Shown: in pieces, positions 53,750-64,000 of the stretch
Layout of the letters: each line of letters begins with the position of its first letter
Position numbering within the stretch: the first letter of the stretch is position 1
Origin: Thalassotalea sp. PP2-459
GTDB taxonomy: Bacteria > Pseudomonadota > Gammaproteobacteria > Enterobacterales > Alteromonadaceae
DNA length: 64,000 nucleotides
Assembly (NCBI RefSeq): GCF_001913705.1
Contig: NZ_MKQD01000034.1
Coordinates: 186,001-250,000, forward strand
Direction of reading: 5' to 3'
Notes under the pieces: generated by a model
Databases searched by the model: none
Told to the model about the DNA's origin: nothing
What the model saw: only the letters and a program-made list of their open reading frames with translations
Translations under genes and position numbers: made by a program

Positions 53750-55018
53750 ATGAAGACAAATTACACAGGAGTCGCACTTGTACTCGTTACGTTCTTTGCT
53801 ATTTCTTTTATCACTAATATTCTGGGACCGCTATTTCCATCGCTGGTTAAAGATTTTGATATTAGCCTAGCTGTCGCGGGTTTTTTACCGTTTTCTTTTT
53901 TTGCTGCTTACGGTGTGATGTCAATCCCTTCGGGTATTTTAGTGGATAAATACGGTGAAAAATTCGTCATGTTAGCCGCTTTTGTCATGGCTGCTACCGG
54001 GTCTTTCCTTTTTGTGTTGAACCCTAGTTTTTTTATGGCGATGGGGTCGTTATTTTTAGTGGGTACTGGTATGGCAATGTTGCAGGTAGCAATTAATCCA
54101 TTATTGCGTGTATCAGGTGGCCAAGAACACTTTGCTTTTTACTCAGTGCTAGCTCAATTGCTTTTCGGTGGTGCTGCAACTCTAAGCCCTATTGTGTATA
54201 GCAATGTTGTTCAGGCGATGGCAAGTGGTGAAACGTCTGGCATCATAGGTTTTTTCAATAATAATGTTCCAGCGAATATGAGCTGGCTTTCAATGTATTG
54301 GATTTTTGCCGCTGTATCTGTCGCAATGCTTATCTTAATTACGTTAATTAAATTGCCAAAAGTTGAGTTAAAAGAAGACGAAGCTGTTGGTGCGATTGGT
54401 ATTTATAAGCAATTATTGAAAAACAAATCAGTGATATTATTTTTTATCGGTATTGCTGCATATGTCGGTACAGAGCAAGGTGTTGCTAACGCCATTTCAA
54501 TTTTCTTAGAACGCTACCATGGTTTAGATCCCGTTATCGTAGGCGCTGAAGTCGTTAGTGATTTTTGGTTAATGCTGACACTAGGTTGTTTGTTAGGTTT
54601 GGTGTTGGTTAAGTTATTAGATAGCCGTTTAGTCTTGAAAATTTTTTCTGGGGCTGCAATGATAGCGCTGTCATTTGCGTTATTTGGTAGTGCAGAAGTC
54701 TCGGTGAATGCATTTCCGCTAGTGGGTTTTTTCCTATCGGTAATGTGGTCAGTAATATTTTCACTGGCGTTGAATTCAGTCGCAGAGCATCACGGTTCTT
54801 TCGCTGGCATCTTATGTACCGGTATTGTCGGTGGTGGTTTAGCATCTCCTTTGATAGGTGCAATAGCCGACATAACTGGCGATTTACGTGTGGGTATGAT
54901 CGTGGTGTATATCACCTTAGGTTATATTTTTACTATTGGTTTTTGGGCAAAACCTTTAGTGGTGAACAAAACAATTAAGTTGTTTAACAAACACCATGCT
55001 GATTCAACAGTTACGTAA
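53750..55018 (+). CDS. MFS sugar transporter (FucP/NagP-like)
   Basis: A 422-residue major facilitator with twelve spans and the sugar:proton symporter layout of the FucP/GGP group. Motif GILVDKYGEKFVMLAAFVMAATG (loop 2-3) and GMAMLQVAINPLLRVSGG (span 4-5) are family-like. Flanked by nagX and a hexosaminidase it is most likely the GlcNAc or chitooligosaccharide permease (NagP role), though a fucose-like sugar cannot be excluded. The gap of 168 bases to nagX suggests an extra promoter or processing site. AAGGA is upstream of the ATG. Confidence 0.85.
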   Translation: MKTNYTGVALVLVTFFAISFITNILGPLFPSLVKDFDISLAVAGFLPFSFFAAYGVMSIPSGILVDKYGEKFVMLAAFVMAATGSFLFVLNPSFFMAMGSLFLVGTGMAMLQVAINPLLRVSGGQEHFAFYSVLAQLLFGGAATLSPIVYSNVVQAMASGETSGIIGFFNNNVPANMSWLSMYWIFAAVSVAMLILITLIKLPKVELKEDEAVGAIGIYKQLLKNKSVILFFIGIAAYVGTEQGVANAISIFLERYHGLDPVIVGAEVVSDFWLMLTLGCLLGLVLVKLLDSRLVLKIFSGAAMIALSFALFGSAEVSVNAFPLVGFFLSVMWSVIFSLALNSVAEHHGSFAGILCTGIVGGGLASPLIGAIADITGDLRVGMIVVYITLGYIFTIGFWAKPLVVNKTIKLFNKHHADSTVT

Positions 55019-55091
55019 TATGAATAGAGATAAGAGAAGCTTTTAAAATGGCTGCTCATTTGGGGCAGCTAAACGATAAGGTAATAAACAC

Positions 55092-57752
55092 ATGAAATTA
55101 TCACGAATATTTTTGGCATGCAGTGCAATGGCTTTTGCTATTGCAGGTTGTAGCCAAGAAGGTACTGTCAGTAAAGTAGATGCAGATAAGCCGTCCAAGC
55201 TAGCAAGCATAGATCAAGCCTCGCTTGATACGTTAGCGACAACACTTGATGTAAAATACCAAGTGTTAAGTAATATTGAAACTGACTGCCCTGATCGTGA
55301 TGGTAAAGCAGTTAAACATTGTTTTAGTGCTCATATTAAATTTACTTCGCCAGAAGATATTAATGTCAATGATTGGCACATTTACTATTCACAGGTTTAT
55401 CCTATTTATGCAGGAAAATCAGATACTCTAGACATTGAATTTTACAATGGTGATATACATCAAATTTCACCAACAGATAAGTTTTCTGGCTTTAAGGCCG
55501 GTGAAACCCAATCAATACAAGTGTATATGGCGGCTACTCATGTCACTCACTCACAATTAATGCCAAATTATTGGATAGCGGGTAATAGCCTGAAGCCAGC
55601 AGTCATTGATAGCACACGAACAACCATTGATCCTGAAACAAAATTAGAACTAACACCTTGGATAGAGCCTTACACGGATATTCCAAAGCAAATAAAATCA
55701 ACACCAGAAGATATTAACCAATATGCAAATGCTGAGTGGTTATATGAGCACAATGCTGATGTTGAAGTAGATAGCCGTCAGTTGGCGACTACCGTTATAC
55801 CGACCCCTCGTGAATTAACCGTCACTGATGCTGAAAAACAGCTTGATGTTTCACAAGGTTTAGCAGTGAGTTATCAGGGTTTAGAAGCATCTGATGTCAG
55901 CGCAGCATTCGATCGTTTAGCAACATTCGGTGTTGAACAATCAGATAACGGCATTGCAGTTAGTATTCGTATCACTAAAGGGCTACGAACTGCTGAGAGC
56001 TATCAATTAACCACTTCTGATCAAGGCGTTACTATTGCAGCAGCTGATTTAGCGGGTGCTTTTTACGGAGTACAAACGTTAGCAAGTTTATTACTGGTTG
56101 ATGAACTTACATTGCCTTATGTCAATATTAACGATGCGCCGAAATATTCATACCGTGGACAACATATGGATGTTGCACGTAATTTTCATAGTAAAGAGAT
56201 GATCTTTCGTCTTATTGAACAAATGGGTGCATATAAGTTAAACAAATTGCATATGCATTTAGCGGAAGATGAAGGATGGCGTATTGAATTACCGAGCTTT
56301 CCTGAGCTGACAGATATTGGTTCAAAACGTTGTTTAGACTTGTCAGACAAACATTGTATGCAGCCGCAATTAGGTGGTGCAGATGCAAGCGAACGTGATG
56401 GTTACTACAGTGTGCAAGATTATCTTGATATTTTGAATTATGCGAGTCGTCATCATGTCCAAGTTATTCCTTCATTAGACATGCCAGGCCATTCACGAGT
56501 TGCAGTGAAAGCGATGGAATCGAGATACCATCGCTATATGGCAGAAGAAAATGAAGTTGAAGCGACTAAATACTTATTATCAGATTTAGAAGATAAAACA
56601 GAATATCGTTCCATTCAACATTATAACGACAATACCATTAATGTGTGTTTAGAGTCGTCATATGCGTTTGTTGATCAAGTATTAGAAGATTTAATTTCTT
56701 TGCATAAACAAGCAAAACATCCACTTAATATGTATCACATTGGCGCTGATGAAACAGCAGGCGCTTGGGTTGAATCGCCTGCATGTAAGGCATTAGTCGC
56801 TGATACAAGTAACGATGTTTCTGATATCAAACATTTAGGCGCGCACTTTATTGAACGTGTTTCTAACATGATCGTCAGTAAAGGCATTTCTGTTGGTGGT
56901 TGGAATGACGGCTTAGGTGAAACGCACGTTGAGAACATGCCTAAAGATGTGTATTCGTACATTTGGGGAGCTTTACCATGGGGCGCGCATAAGATGGTGA
57001 GCGAGCAAGCACATCGTGGTTGGAATGTTGTGTTATCAGTGCCTGATGTTTTTTATTTTGATTTTCCATATGAAGTAGATCCTAAAGAACGTGGCTATAA
57101 TTGGGCTTCACGTCGTATTGACAGCCGTAATGTGTTTAATTTTATCCCGGATAATTTACCGATAAATGCGGAGTTTCGTTTAACAACGTTAGGTAAACCT
57201 TTTGAAATTGATGATACCGTGCAAAAAGATGAAGATGGCAATGTGGTACATAAACCTTTACCAGAAGGTTTTACCGTAGCTGGCGTTCAAGGACAAATCT
57301 GGAGTGAAACCATACGCAGTGAAGAGCAAGCCGAATACATGCTTTATCCGCGTTTATTGTCATTAGCCGAGCGCGCTTGGCATGAGGCAGAATGGTCAGT
57401 ACCTTATAACTATAACGGTGCTAAATACTCTAAAGATACAGGTTTGCTAACAGAAGAGCTAAAAGCGCAGCGTGATGCAAAATGGCAAGCATTTGGCAAT
57501 GCCATCGCACAAAAAGAGCTGATTAAGCTTGATAAACTTGGCGTGTTTTATCGTGTACCGACTGTTGGCGCAAAACTAATAGACGGCAAATTGCATATCA
57601 ATAGCTCATTGCCTGGTTTACCTCTTGAATATCGAGTCAATGGCGGTGAATGGCAAGCTTATGATGCACCGGTTGCGGTATCTGGTAGTGTAGATGTAAG
57701 AGCACGTAATGCTGCCGAAGATCGTGCAGGTAGAAGTTTCAACGTTCAGTAA
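55092..57752 (+). CDS. Beta-N-acetylhexosaminidase (GH20), lipoprotein
   Basis: An 886-residue GH20 enzyme that removes GlcNAc from chitooligosaccharides in the periplasm or at the cell surface. The signal peptide ends in lipobox IAGC (Cys20). Then come an N-terminal chitobiase carbohydrate-binding domain (about 50-180), a GH20b domain (about 230-350), the TIM barrel from about 355, and a C-terminal immunoglobulin-like domain. The catalytic pair is Asp553-Glu554 in HIGADETAGAW. Loop DMPGHSRVAVKAMESRY is typical of chitobiase. It lies 73 bases after the transporter and 68 before the kinase, with a stem-loop in the second gap. Confidence 0.93.
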   Translation: MKLSRIFLACSAMAFAIAGCSQEGTVSKVDADKPSKLASIDQASLDTLATTLDVKYQVLSNIETDCPDRDGKAVKHCFSAHIKFTSPEDINVNDWHIYYSQVYPIYAGKSDTLDIEFYNGDIHQISPTDKFSGFKAGETQSIQVYMAATHVTHSQLMPNYWIAGNSLKPAVIDSTRTTIDPETKLELTPWIEPYTDIPKQIKSTPEDINQYANAEWLYEHNADVEVDSRQLATTVIPTPRELTVTDAEKQLDVSQGLAVSYQGLEASDVSAAFDRLATFGVEQSDNGIAVSIRITKGLRTAESYQLTTSDQGVTIAAADLAGAFYGVQTLASLLLVDELTLPYVNINDAPKYSYRGQHMDVARNFHSKEMIFRLIEQMGAYKLNKLHMHLAEDEGWRIELPSFPELTDIGSKRCLDLSDKHCMQPQLGGADASERDGYYSVQDYLDILNYASRHHVQVIPSLDMPGHSRVAVKAMESRYHRYMAEENEVEATKYLLSDLEDKTEYRSIQHYNDNTINVCLESSYAFVDQVLEDLISLHKQAKHPLNMYHIGADETAGAWVESPACKALVADTSNDVSDIKHLGAHFIERVSNMIVSKGISVGGWNDGLGETHVENMPKDVYSYIWGALPWGAHKMVSEQAHRGWNVVLSVPDVFYFDFPYEVDPKERGYNWASRRIDSRNVFNFIPDNLPINAEFRLTTLGKPFEIDDTVQKDEDGNVVHKPLPEGFTVAGVQGQIWSETIRSEEQAEYMLYPRLLSLAERAWHEAEWSVPYNYNGAKYSKDTGLLTEELKAQRDAKWQAFGNAIAQKELIKLDKLGVFYRVPTVGAKLIDGKLHINSSLPGLPLEYRVNGGEWQAYDAPVAVSGSVDVRARNAAEDRAGRSFNVQ

Positions 57753-57768
57753 TATACTCAAATATGAC

Positions 57769-57792
57769 GCCGAGTATCCATTAATGCTCGGC
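57769..57792 (+). promoter_or_regulatory. Stem-loop between hexosaminidase and ROK kinase genes
   Basis: GCCGAGTAT (57769-57777) and ATGCTCGGC (57784-57792) pair over 9 positions with one G.U step and a CCATTA loop. It is not followed by a U-run, so it probably stabilises or partly attenuates the transcript between the two genes. Confidence 0.4.
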
Positions 57793-57820
57793 ATATCTTC
57801 TAACGTTATTAGGTTTTCCA

Positions 57821-58672
57821 ATGCAACCCACTTCGTTTGTTACTTTAGACATTGGCGGTACTAAAGTAAATTTTGGTCGATTCCGCGACGGCATTATTGA
57901 ACATAATCAAGAAATACCCTTTTGTGCGCATGGTAGTTCAGCACAGATACGTCAGTTTTTAATTGATGGCATTGCTGCAATGATTGCTTCAGATACTTCA
58001 GCTATCTGTATCGGCGTACCTTGTATTGTTGATGTTGAAAATGGCATCGTATTCGATGCGGTCAACATTCCTGCATGGCAAAAATATCCACTAAAAGACG
58101 AATTGAGTGACTATTTCGATTTACCCGTATACATCAATAATGATGTAAATTGTTTTGTTGCAGGAGAAGCCACTTTTGGTGATGTTGCCCGTTTTGAGAA
58201 AAATGTAGTTGGAATTTGCCTAGGTACTGGCTTTGGTACAGGGTTTTATTTAAACGATCAATTGTATGCTGGCCATAACTGTTGTGCGGGTGAGCTCGGC
58301 GGCATTCCGTATTTAAAGGGAACACTTGATGATTATTGCTCAGGTTCTTTTTTTACTAAAATCCACCAAGTAAATGGTGCCGAATTGGCTGAAAGAGCAC
58401 GCTCGGGTGATGTTGCGGCACAAGCTATTTTTCATGAATTTGCTCAGCACTTAGCAAAAGGCATCAGCTATTTAATGTTTACGGTTGACCCAAAAGTGAT
58501 TGTTGTTGGTGGCTCTGTCGCTAAATCGTTTGATTTGTATATTGATTCACTTCGGCAGTCATTAGATAGTTTTCCTTATAAAAAAGTACGAACTAATCTA
58601 ACTATCGTAAAAAGTGAACTAGATAACGCAGCTCTTCTTGGCGCAGTAGCGTTATATATAGGCAGTTGTTAA
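57821..58672 (+). CDS. ROK family sugar kinase, probable N-acetylglucosamine kinase
   Basis: A 283-residue ROK kinase. The N-terminal ATP loop is TLDIGGTKVNFGRF, the sugar site is IYINNDVNC, and the second phosphate loop is GICLGTGFGTGFYLN. The usual ROK zinc site (E-x-G-H, then CxCGxxGCxE) is absent: the sequence is AGELGGIPYLKGTLDDYCSG, with Gly in place of His and only one Cys. It would phosphorylate GlcNAc from the hexosaminidase to the 6-phosphate for a nagA/nagB pair not in this window. Its last 21 bases overlap the end of the convergent STAS gene. Confidence 0.85.
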   Translation: MQPTSFVTLDIGGTKVNFGRFRDGIIEHNQEIPFCAHGSSAQIRQFLIDGIAAMIASDTSAICIGVPCIVDVENGIVFDAVNIPAWQKYPLKDELSDYFDLPVYINNDVNCFVAGEATFGDVARFEKNVVGICLGTGFGTGFYLNDQLYAGHNCCAGELGGIPYLKGTLDDYCSGSFFTKIHQVNGAELAERARSGDVAAQAIFHEFAQHLAKGISYLMFTVDPKVIVVGGSVAKSFDLYIDSLRQSLDSFPYKKVRTNLTIVKSELDNAALLGAVALYIGSC

Positions 58673-59002
58673 TGCAGGTTCTACCTGGCTAGACATCATA
58701 TTTTCAACAGATGGTAATAAATCAATCATCGTTAACATGTCAGCGGTATTACCGCGTGTTGCGTTAAAAATACGTAATAGTATTTGATTTTTACGACAGA
58801 AATTTTTCAATATCAACAACATACCTAAGCCCGCTGAATCAATATAAAGTGTGTTTTTAAAATCAATATCAATGTGAGTAGTCTGTTGACGACATATTCT
58901 TTTCAAGGCGCAAACAGTTTGATGGTGAGCAAAGGTAAACGTTTTATTTACTTCTAATAAAACAATAAGGTTTTGGTAACTAACCTTGGGTGCAGCGTTC
59001 AT
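58652..59002 (-). CDS. STAS domain protein (anti-sigma factor antagonist type)
   Basis: A 116-residue stand-alone STAS protein. The phosphorylatable Ser56 lies in LYIDSAGLGMLLIL, the standard antagonist motif DSxGxG. Such proteins turn partner-switching control on or off, for instance with RsbW-type kinases or MlaB-type transport. Here no partner is adjacent: the gene stands alone on the - strand, convergent with the ROK kinase and 225 bases from the catabolic operon. A role in sigma factor control or c-di-GMP-linked EPS control is possible but unproven. Confidence 0.82.
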   Translation of the reverse strand: MNAAPKVSYQNLIVLLEVNKTFTFAHHQTVCALKRICRQQTTHIDIDFKNTLYIDSAGLGMLLILKNFCRKNQILLRIFNATRGNTADMLTMIDLLPSVENMMSSQVEPALTTAYI

Positions 59003-59266
59003 TAAAAACCTTGTAACGAACGTCCGTGTTGACAGTAAATGACCTAGAAAAGCGAGCTAGAATTATACGTGCTAACTCATCCGACCACAAGTATTTGTCA
59101 TCAATATAAAATAAGCAGTTAGTAAATTTTTTGAAAATGTAGTGGCGTTGAAACAAGGTTTTACCCTTATTTATATCAATAAAATTTATCTTTTATCTAA
59201 AAATAACTAATTATATTTATCTATTGGTTGGCGATACAGTCAGTTGATGACGCACGCAACAATCTG

Positions 59267-60738
59267 ATGAATATGCTAAATGCATTACACTGCTACATTG
59301 ATGGGCAGTTTCAACCAAGTGAAACTTACTTTGATAATGTTAGCCCGATAAACGGTGAAAAAATTGCGGATATTGCTGAAGCGAGTCCACAGAAAATTGA
59401 TGCCGCAGTTCAGGCTGCAAAACAGGCACTTAATGGTGATTGGGGCCAAATGAGTGTTCAGCAGCGAAGCGTGTTATTGCATAAAGTCGCTGATCGTATT
59501 GAAGCAAGGTTAACCGAGTTTATTGACGCAGAAATAGCGGATACTGGCAAATCACTTCATCAAGTTGAAACCATCGATATTCCTCGTGCCGCAGCAAACT
59601 TTCGTACCTTTGCAGACCTTGCAAAATTTCATTCTGGTGAAACGTTTATGACGGAAACAGCTAGTGGTGAGCAGGCGCTCAATTATTCGGTTAATAAACC
59701 ATTAGGGGTTGTCGCGATTATTTCACCATGGAATCTCCCTTTACTGTTGGCAACCTGGAAAATAGCGCCAGCATTGGCTTGCGGAAATTGCGTGATCTTG
59801 AAACCTTCTGAAGAAACATCATCGACAGCCTTTTTATTAGCGCAAGTGATGGATGAAGTAGGTCTTCCTAATGGTGTGTTCAATCTGATTCTAGGACGCG
59901 GTAACAAGATTGGTGATTTACTCACCGAGCACGGTAAAGTGGATGCGATCACATTTACTGGGTCGTCATCTACGGGGCAACATATCATGAAAAGGGTAGC
60001 CTCAGGAGTTAAACCGATTTCGTTTGAGCTCGGCGGTAAAAATGCTGCTATCGTTTTTCAAGATGCAGATATTGATAAAGCCGTTGCCGGCGTAGCTCGC
60101 TCTTCCTTTACTAATTGTGGTCAGGTATGCCTATGTACTGAGCGCGTCTATGTACACCGTGAAATATATCAAGAATTTGTCGAGCGCTTAGTAAAAGCAG
60201 CCAAAGCAATAAAAATAGGTTACCCGAAAGAGCCAAATGTGCTTATCGGGCCATTAATTTCCAAACAACATCAACAAAAAGTATTGTCCTATTACCAACA
60301 AGCAAAAAAATCAGGGGCAAAGGTTCTTACCGGGGGAGGTGTGCCTAATTTTGGTGATGAACGTGATAACGGTTGTTTCATTGAGCCAACCATTATTACG
60401 GGGTTGTCGGATGAAGATCCGGTCAATCAAGAGGAAATTTTTGGCCCGATATGTCACGTCGCAATGTTTGATAGTGAACAAGAGGTGATAAGTCGAGCTA
60501 ATAACACAGTTTATGGCCTTGCCGCCGCTATTTGGACGGAAAACTTATCAAGAGCGCATCGAGTAGCACCGAAAATGGAGGTTGGTCTTGTGTGGGTAAA
60601 TACTTGGTTTTTACGTGATCTTCGAACACCTTTTGGTGGCGTTAAATTATCGGGCATCGGTCGAGAAGGGGGCGCGCATTCTATGGCATTTTATAGCGAA
60701 CCTACCAATATTTGTATCAACATTGATAAGAGCGAAAA

Positions 60739-60742
<4 letters not shown>
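59267..60742 (+). CDS. 2-Aminomuconate (hydroxymuconate) semialdehyde dehydrogenase
   Basis: A 491-residue ALDH-family enzyme that oxidises 2-aminomuconate 6-semialdehyde with NAD. The active Glu is in [13 protein letters not shown], and the active Cys in [16 protein letters not shown]. The N-terminus [19 protein letters not shown] is like AMSDH proteins. The start is unsure: the frame opens at a TTG at 59228, but I prefer the ATG at 59267 (ATG 59273 is close); none has a strong ribosome site. It is the first gene of the tryptophan-derived catabolic operon and overlaps the next gene by 4 bases. Confidence 0.88.
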
Positions 60743-61729
<987 letters not shown>

Positions 61730-61730
<1 letters not shown>

Positions 61731-62752
61731 TGCAGGTGGTTGATATACATTCACATTTTTTCCCAAAAGAATGGCCGAGTCTTCAAGAGAAATTTGGTGG
61801 TAACGATTGGCCTTGGTTACAACATTTACCGAATGAAAAAAATGAGAGTGGCTTTGCCAAAGCGATGTTAATGAAAGGCGATAAACCATTTCGTCCTATC
61901 TATGCCGCTTGCTGGGATCCTGAAATAAGATTGGCAGAAATGGACGCCCAAGGCGTTTCGCAGCAAATTATTTCTGCCACGCCGATTTTATTCGCTTATG
62001 AAAAGCCCCTTGAACAAGCGGTGTACTGTGCGCAGATATTCAATGATGCCGCGCTAGAGATTTGCCAACAAGGTAAAGGGCGTTTGTTTTCTATGGCACA
62101 AGTGCCTTTACAAGATGCAGATGCTGCGTGTGAAGAAGCAAGTCGAGCAATGAACACCGGTCATGTTGGTATTCAAATTGGGAATCACGTGGGCGAGAAA
62201 AACATGGATGACGAAGGCGTATTAACCTTTCTTCAACATTGTGCTGCAGAGAACATACCGGTTTTTGTGCACCCTTGGGACATGATGGCAGCAAGTCGCA
62301 CGAAAGATTACATGATGGGTTGGACGGTAGGAATGCCTGCTGAAACGCAGCTTTCGATCGTGTCGATGATTTTGGGTGGTGGCTTTGACCGTATTAGCCG
62401 CGACTTAAAGATTTGCTTTGCCCATGGTGGTGGTGCATTCGCTTTTTTACTTGGCCGATTGGAAAATGCTTGGCTTCATCGAGATATTGCCCGTGGTAAG
62501 TCTGAATATCCGCCTAGTCATTACTTAGATAGATTTTATTTAGATACCGCGGTGTTTGATCATGATGCGCTCGAATTATTGGTTAAGAAAATGACCACCG
62601 ATCGTTTGTTGTTTGGTACTGATTACCCTTTCCCGTTAGGTGAGCAAAAAATGGGCGCATTAATTAAAACCGCGCCAAATTTATCGGATGCCAAAAAGCA
62701 ACAAATGCTCGCCACGAATGCACAATTATTTTTTTCTTTGCCGACTTGTTAA
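61730..62752 (+). CDS. nbaD: 2-Amino-3-carboxymuconate-6-semialdehyde decarboxylase (ACMSD)
   Basis: A 340-residue amidohydrolase-like zinc decarboxylase. The metal-binding His-x-His is in [12 protein letters not shown], further ligands in VFVHPWDMM and [15 protein letters not shown], and the Asp in [12 protein letters not shown]. The reaction diverts the dioxygenase product to 2-aminomuconate semialdehyde, the substrate of the first gene in the operon, so the pathway goes to catabolism and not to quinolinate and NAD. It shares a base with the upstream stop and ends 11 bases before kynureninase. Confidence 0.95.
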
Positions 62753-62763
62753 TTGAGAATGTT

Positions 62764-64000
62764 ATGACCTTTGAAAATACCCTAGCTTATGCACAAAAAC
62801 TTGATAATGAAGATCCATTAGCGAGTTATCGAGATAAATTCTATCACCCGGTCATAGAGGGAAAGCAGGTTTTGTATTTCACCGGAAACTCTTTAGGTTT
62901 ACAGCCGAAAGCAGCAAAAGAATATCTACAAGTAGAACTTGATGATTGGGCTGCATGGGGAGTAGAAGGGCATTTTCACGGTCGAAATCCTTGGGTGAGT
63001 TATCATGAACTGTTAACACCAGCAAGTGCAGAACTTGTTGGTGCAAAAGCATCAGAAGTGGTGTGTATGAACTCGTTGACCACCAACTTACATTTATTAT
63101 TTGTCAGCTTTTATCGTCCGTCTAAGCAGCGTTTTAAAATTATCAGTGAAGCTAAAATGTTTCCATCTGACCGCTACTTACTGGAAACTCAAGTAAAACA
63201 TCATGGCTTTGAACCTGATGAAGCCATTATCGAAATTTCACCGCGAGAGGGTGAATTTACCATCAGAGAAAGCGATATTTTAGCCGCGATTGAAGAGCAC
63301 CGTGATGAACTTGCCTTAGTGTTTTTCGGTGGGGTTAATTATTTTACTGGCCAGCTATTTGATATGAAAAAACTAACCGCAGCTGCACATAATGTTGGCG
63401 CATTAGCGGGTTTTGATTTGGCACATGCTGTTGGTAATGTGCCATTGAAACTTCATGATTGGCAAGTAGATTTTGCCGCTTGGTGTACTTACAAATATCT
63501 CAACGGAAGTGCTGGTAATGTCGGGGGAATTTTTGTGCATGATAAGCATGGTCAAGATACCGAAATTCCCCGTTTTGGTGGTTGGTGGGGGCATAATAAA
63601 GAACGTCGGTTTTTAATGGAAAACACCTTTGAGCCCATGGCAGGCGCTGAAGGTTGGCAATTAAGCAATGTGCCGATAATGGGGATGGCGGTGTTGAAAT
63701 CATCACTTGATATTTTTGAAAAGGCTGGTATGGATGCGCTACGAAAAAAGAGCCTTACACTCACCGCCTTTTTGCAATATGTGTTTAATGATGTTGTTAA
63801 CAAGTTTACTCATATTAAACTGCAAATTATTACTCCCGTAGCACCAGAGCAACGAGGATGCCAATTATCAGTAAAGCTTATTGGTACCGATAAACGATTT
63901 TTTAATCAATTAACTAACGCTGGTGTGATCACTGATTTTAGAGAGCCAGATGTGGTTAGGCTTGCCCCCGTGCCGCTGTATAATTCCTTTGAAGATATCT
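62764..64000 (+). CDS. kynU: Kynureninase, 3' end cut by the window
   Basis: An open frame of about 412 codons from the ATG at 62764 to the window edge with no stop, so only a short C-terminal piece is missing compared with the usual size of about 420. It is a PLP enzyme of the fold-type I class: [15 protein letters not shown] at the start, [18 protein letters not shown], and PLP lysine in [13 protein letters not shown]. It cleaves kynurenine or 3-hydroxykynurenine to anthranilate or 3-hydroxyanthranilate plus alanine, feeding the preceding genes. Its ribosome site is GAGA. Confidence 0.93.
   Translation, partial: MTFENTLAYAQKLDNEDPLASYRDKFYHPVIEGKQVLYFTGNSLGLQPKAAKEYLQVELDDWAAWGVEGHFHGRNPWVSYHELLTPASAELVGAKASEVVCMNSLTTNLHLLFVSFYRPSKQRFKIISEAKMFPSDRYLLETQVKHHGFEPDEAIIEISPREGEFTIRESDILAAIEEHRDELALVFFGGVNYFTGQLFDMKKLTAAAHNVGALAGFDLAHAVGNVPLKLHDWQVDFAAWCTYKYLNGSAGNVGGIFVHDKHGQDTEIPRFGGWWGHNKERRFLMENTFEPMAGAEGWQLSNVPIMGMAVLKSSLDIFEKAGMDALRKKSLTLTAFLQYVFNDVVNKFTHIKLQIITPVAPEQRGCQLSVKLIGTDKRFFNQLTNAGVITDFREPDVVRLAPVPLYNSFEDI

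Noticed and set aside
55040-55075. GCTGC/GCAGC hairpin before the hexosaminidase gene
   Set aside because: Five base pairs with a loose loop and no U-run; not distinguishable from chance.
59003-59266. A riboswitch or leader peptide before the tryptophan catabolic operon
   Set aside because: The stretch is AT-rich with no conserved aptamer sequence, no Trp-rich short frame and no strong hairpin. Only a promoter can be supposed.

Overview
The window comes from a marine gammaproteobacterium of low to moderate GC, most likely Alteromonadales and close to Colwellia or Thalassotalea. This rests on gene content and codon style: a chitin/GlcNAc nag cluster, a TPP-riboswitch TonB receptor with PnuT, XrtA/PEP-CTERM-associated EPS genes, and an RND pump beside an M28 peptidase. 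No rRNA or marker gene is present, so the placement is inference. I saw no tRNA, rRNA, CRISPR array, transposase or phage gene.

Region A (1-25.6 kb) is an exopolysaccharide locus. It opens with the 3' part of a flippase and a GT2 glycosyltransferase on +. A block on - (1.7-9.3 kb) holds an unknown beta-rich protein, a sulfotransferase, a large lipoprotein with Cys-paired repeats and an apparent lyase-type body, an SGNH-like membrane-anchored protein and an MBOAT acyltransferase. This looks like a polymer decoration and processing set. A divergent + block (9.5-25.6 kb) makes GDP-mannose (manC, manB), carries XrtA/PEP-CTERM-associated genes (FemAB-like, acyl carrier protein, two alpha/beta hydrolases), makes UDP-HexNAc uronic acids (tviB, tviC and a one-chain WecB-WecC fusion), and ends with two tandem PrsT-type TPR lipoproteins.

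Region B (25.8-37.2 kb) is housekeeping and transport. A TPP riboswitch precedes a thiamine uptake operon: TonB receptor, MTH1187-type protein, PnuT-type permease and a kinase. A convergent RND efflux pair follows, and a strong two-way terminator hairpin lies inside the 3' end of the kinase gene. An M28 peptidase, a glutathione peroxidase and an MltA-like protein follow.

Region C (37.3-51.1 kb, -) is a second surface-polysaccharide operon. It has a PglF/E/D/C-type set expected to make and load N,N'-diacetylbacillosamine, a WbuB-like glycosyltransferase, a heparinase-like protein, a bi-domain oxidoreductase, a Wzy-like polymerase, a further glycosyltransferase, a Wzx-like flippase and a hexapeptide acetyltransferase.

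Region D (51.3-59.0 kb) is GlcNAc/chitin-oligosaccharide use: an AraC regulator divergent from nagX, an MFS sugar transporter, a GH20 hexosaminidase lipoprotein and a ROK kinase, with a convergent STAS protein. The AraC-nagX gap holds two pairs of direct repeats with helical-turn spacing.

Region E (59.2 kb to the end, +) is an oxidative tryptophan/3-hydroxyanthranilate catabolic operon: aminomuconate semialdehyde dehydrogenase, RidA-type deaminase, 3-hydroxyanthranilate dioxygenase, ACMSD and a kynureninase cut by the window edge.
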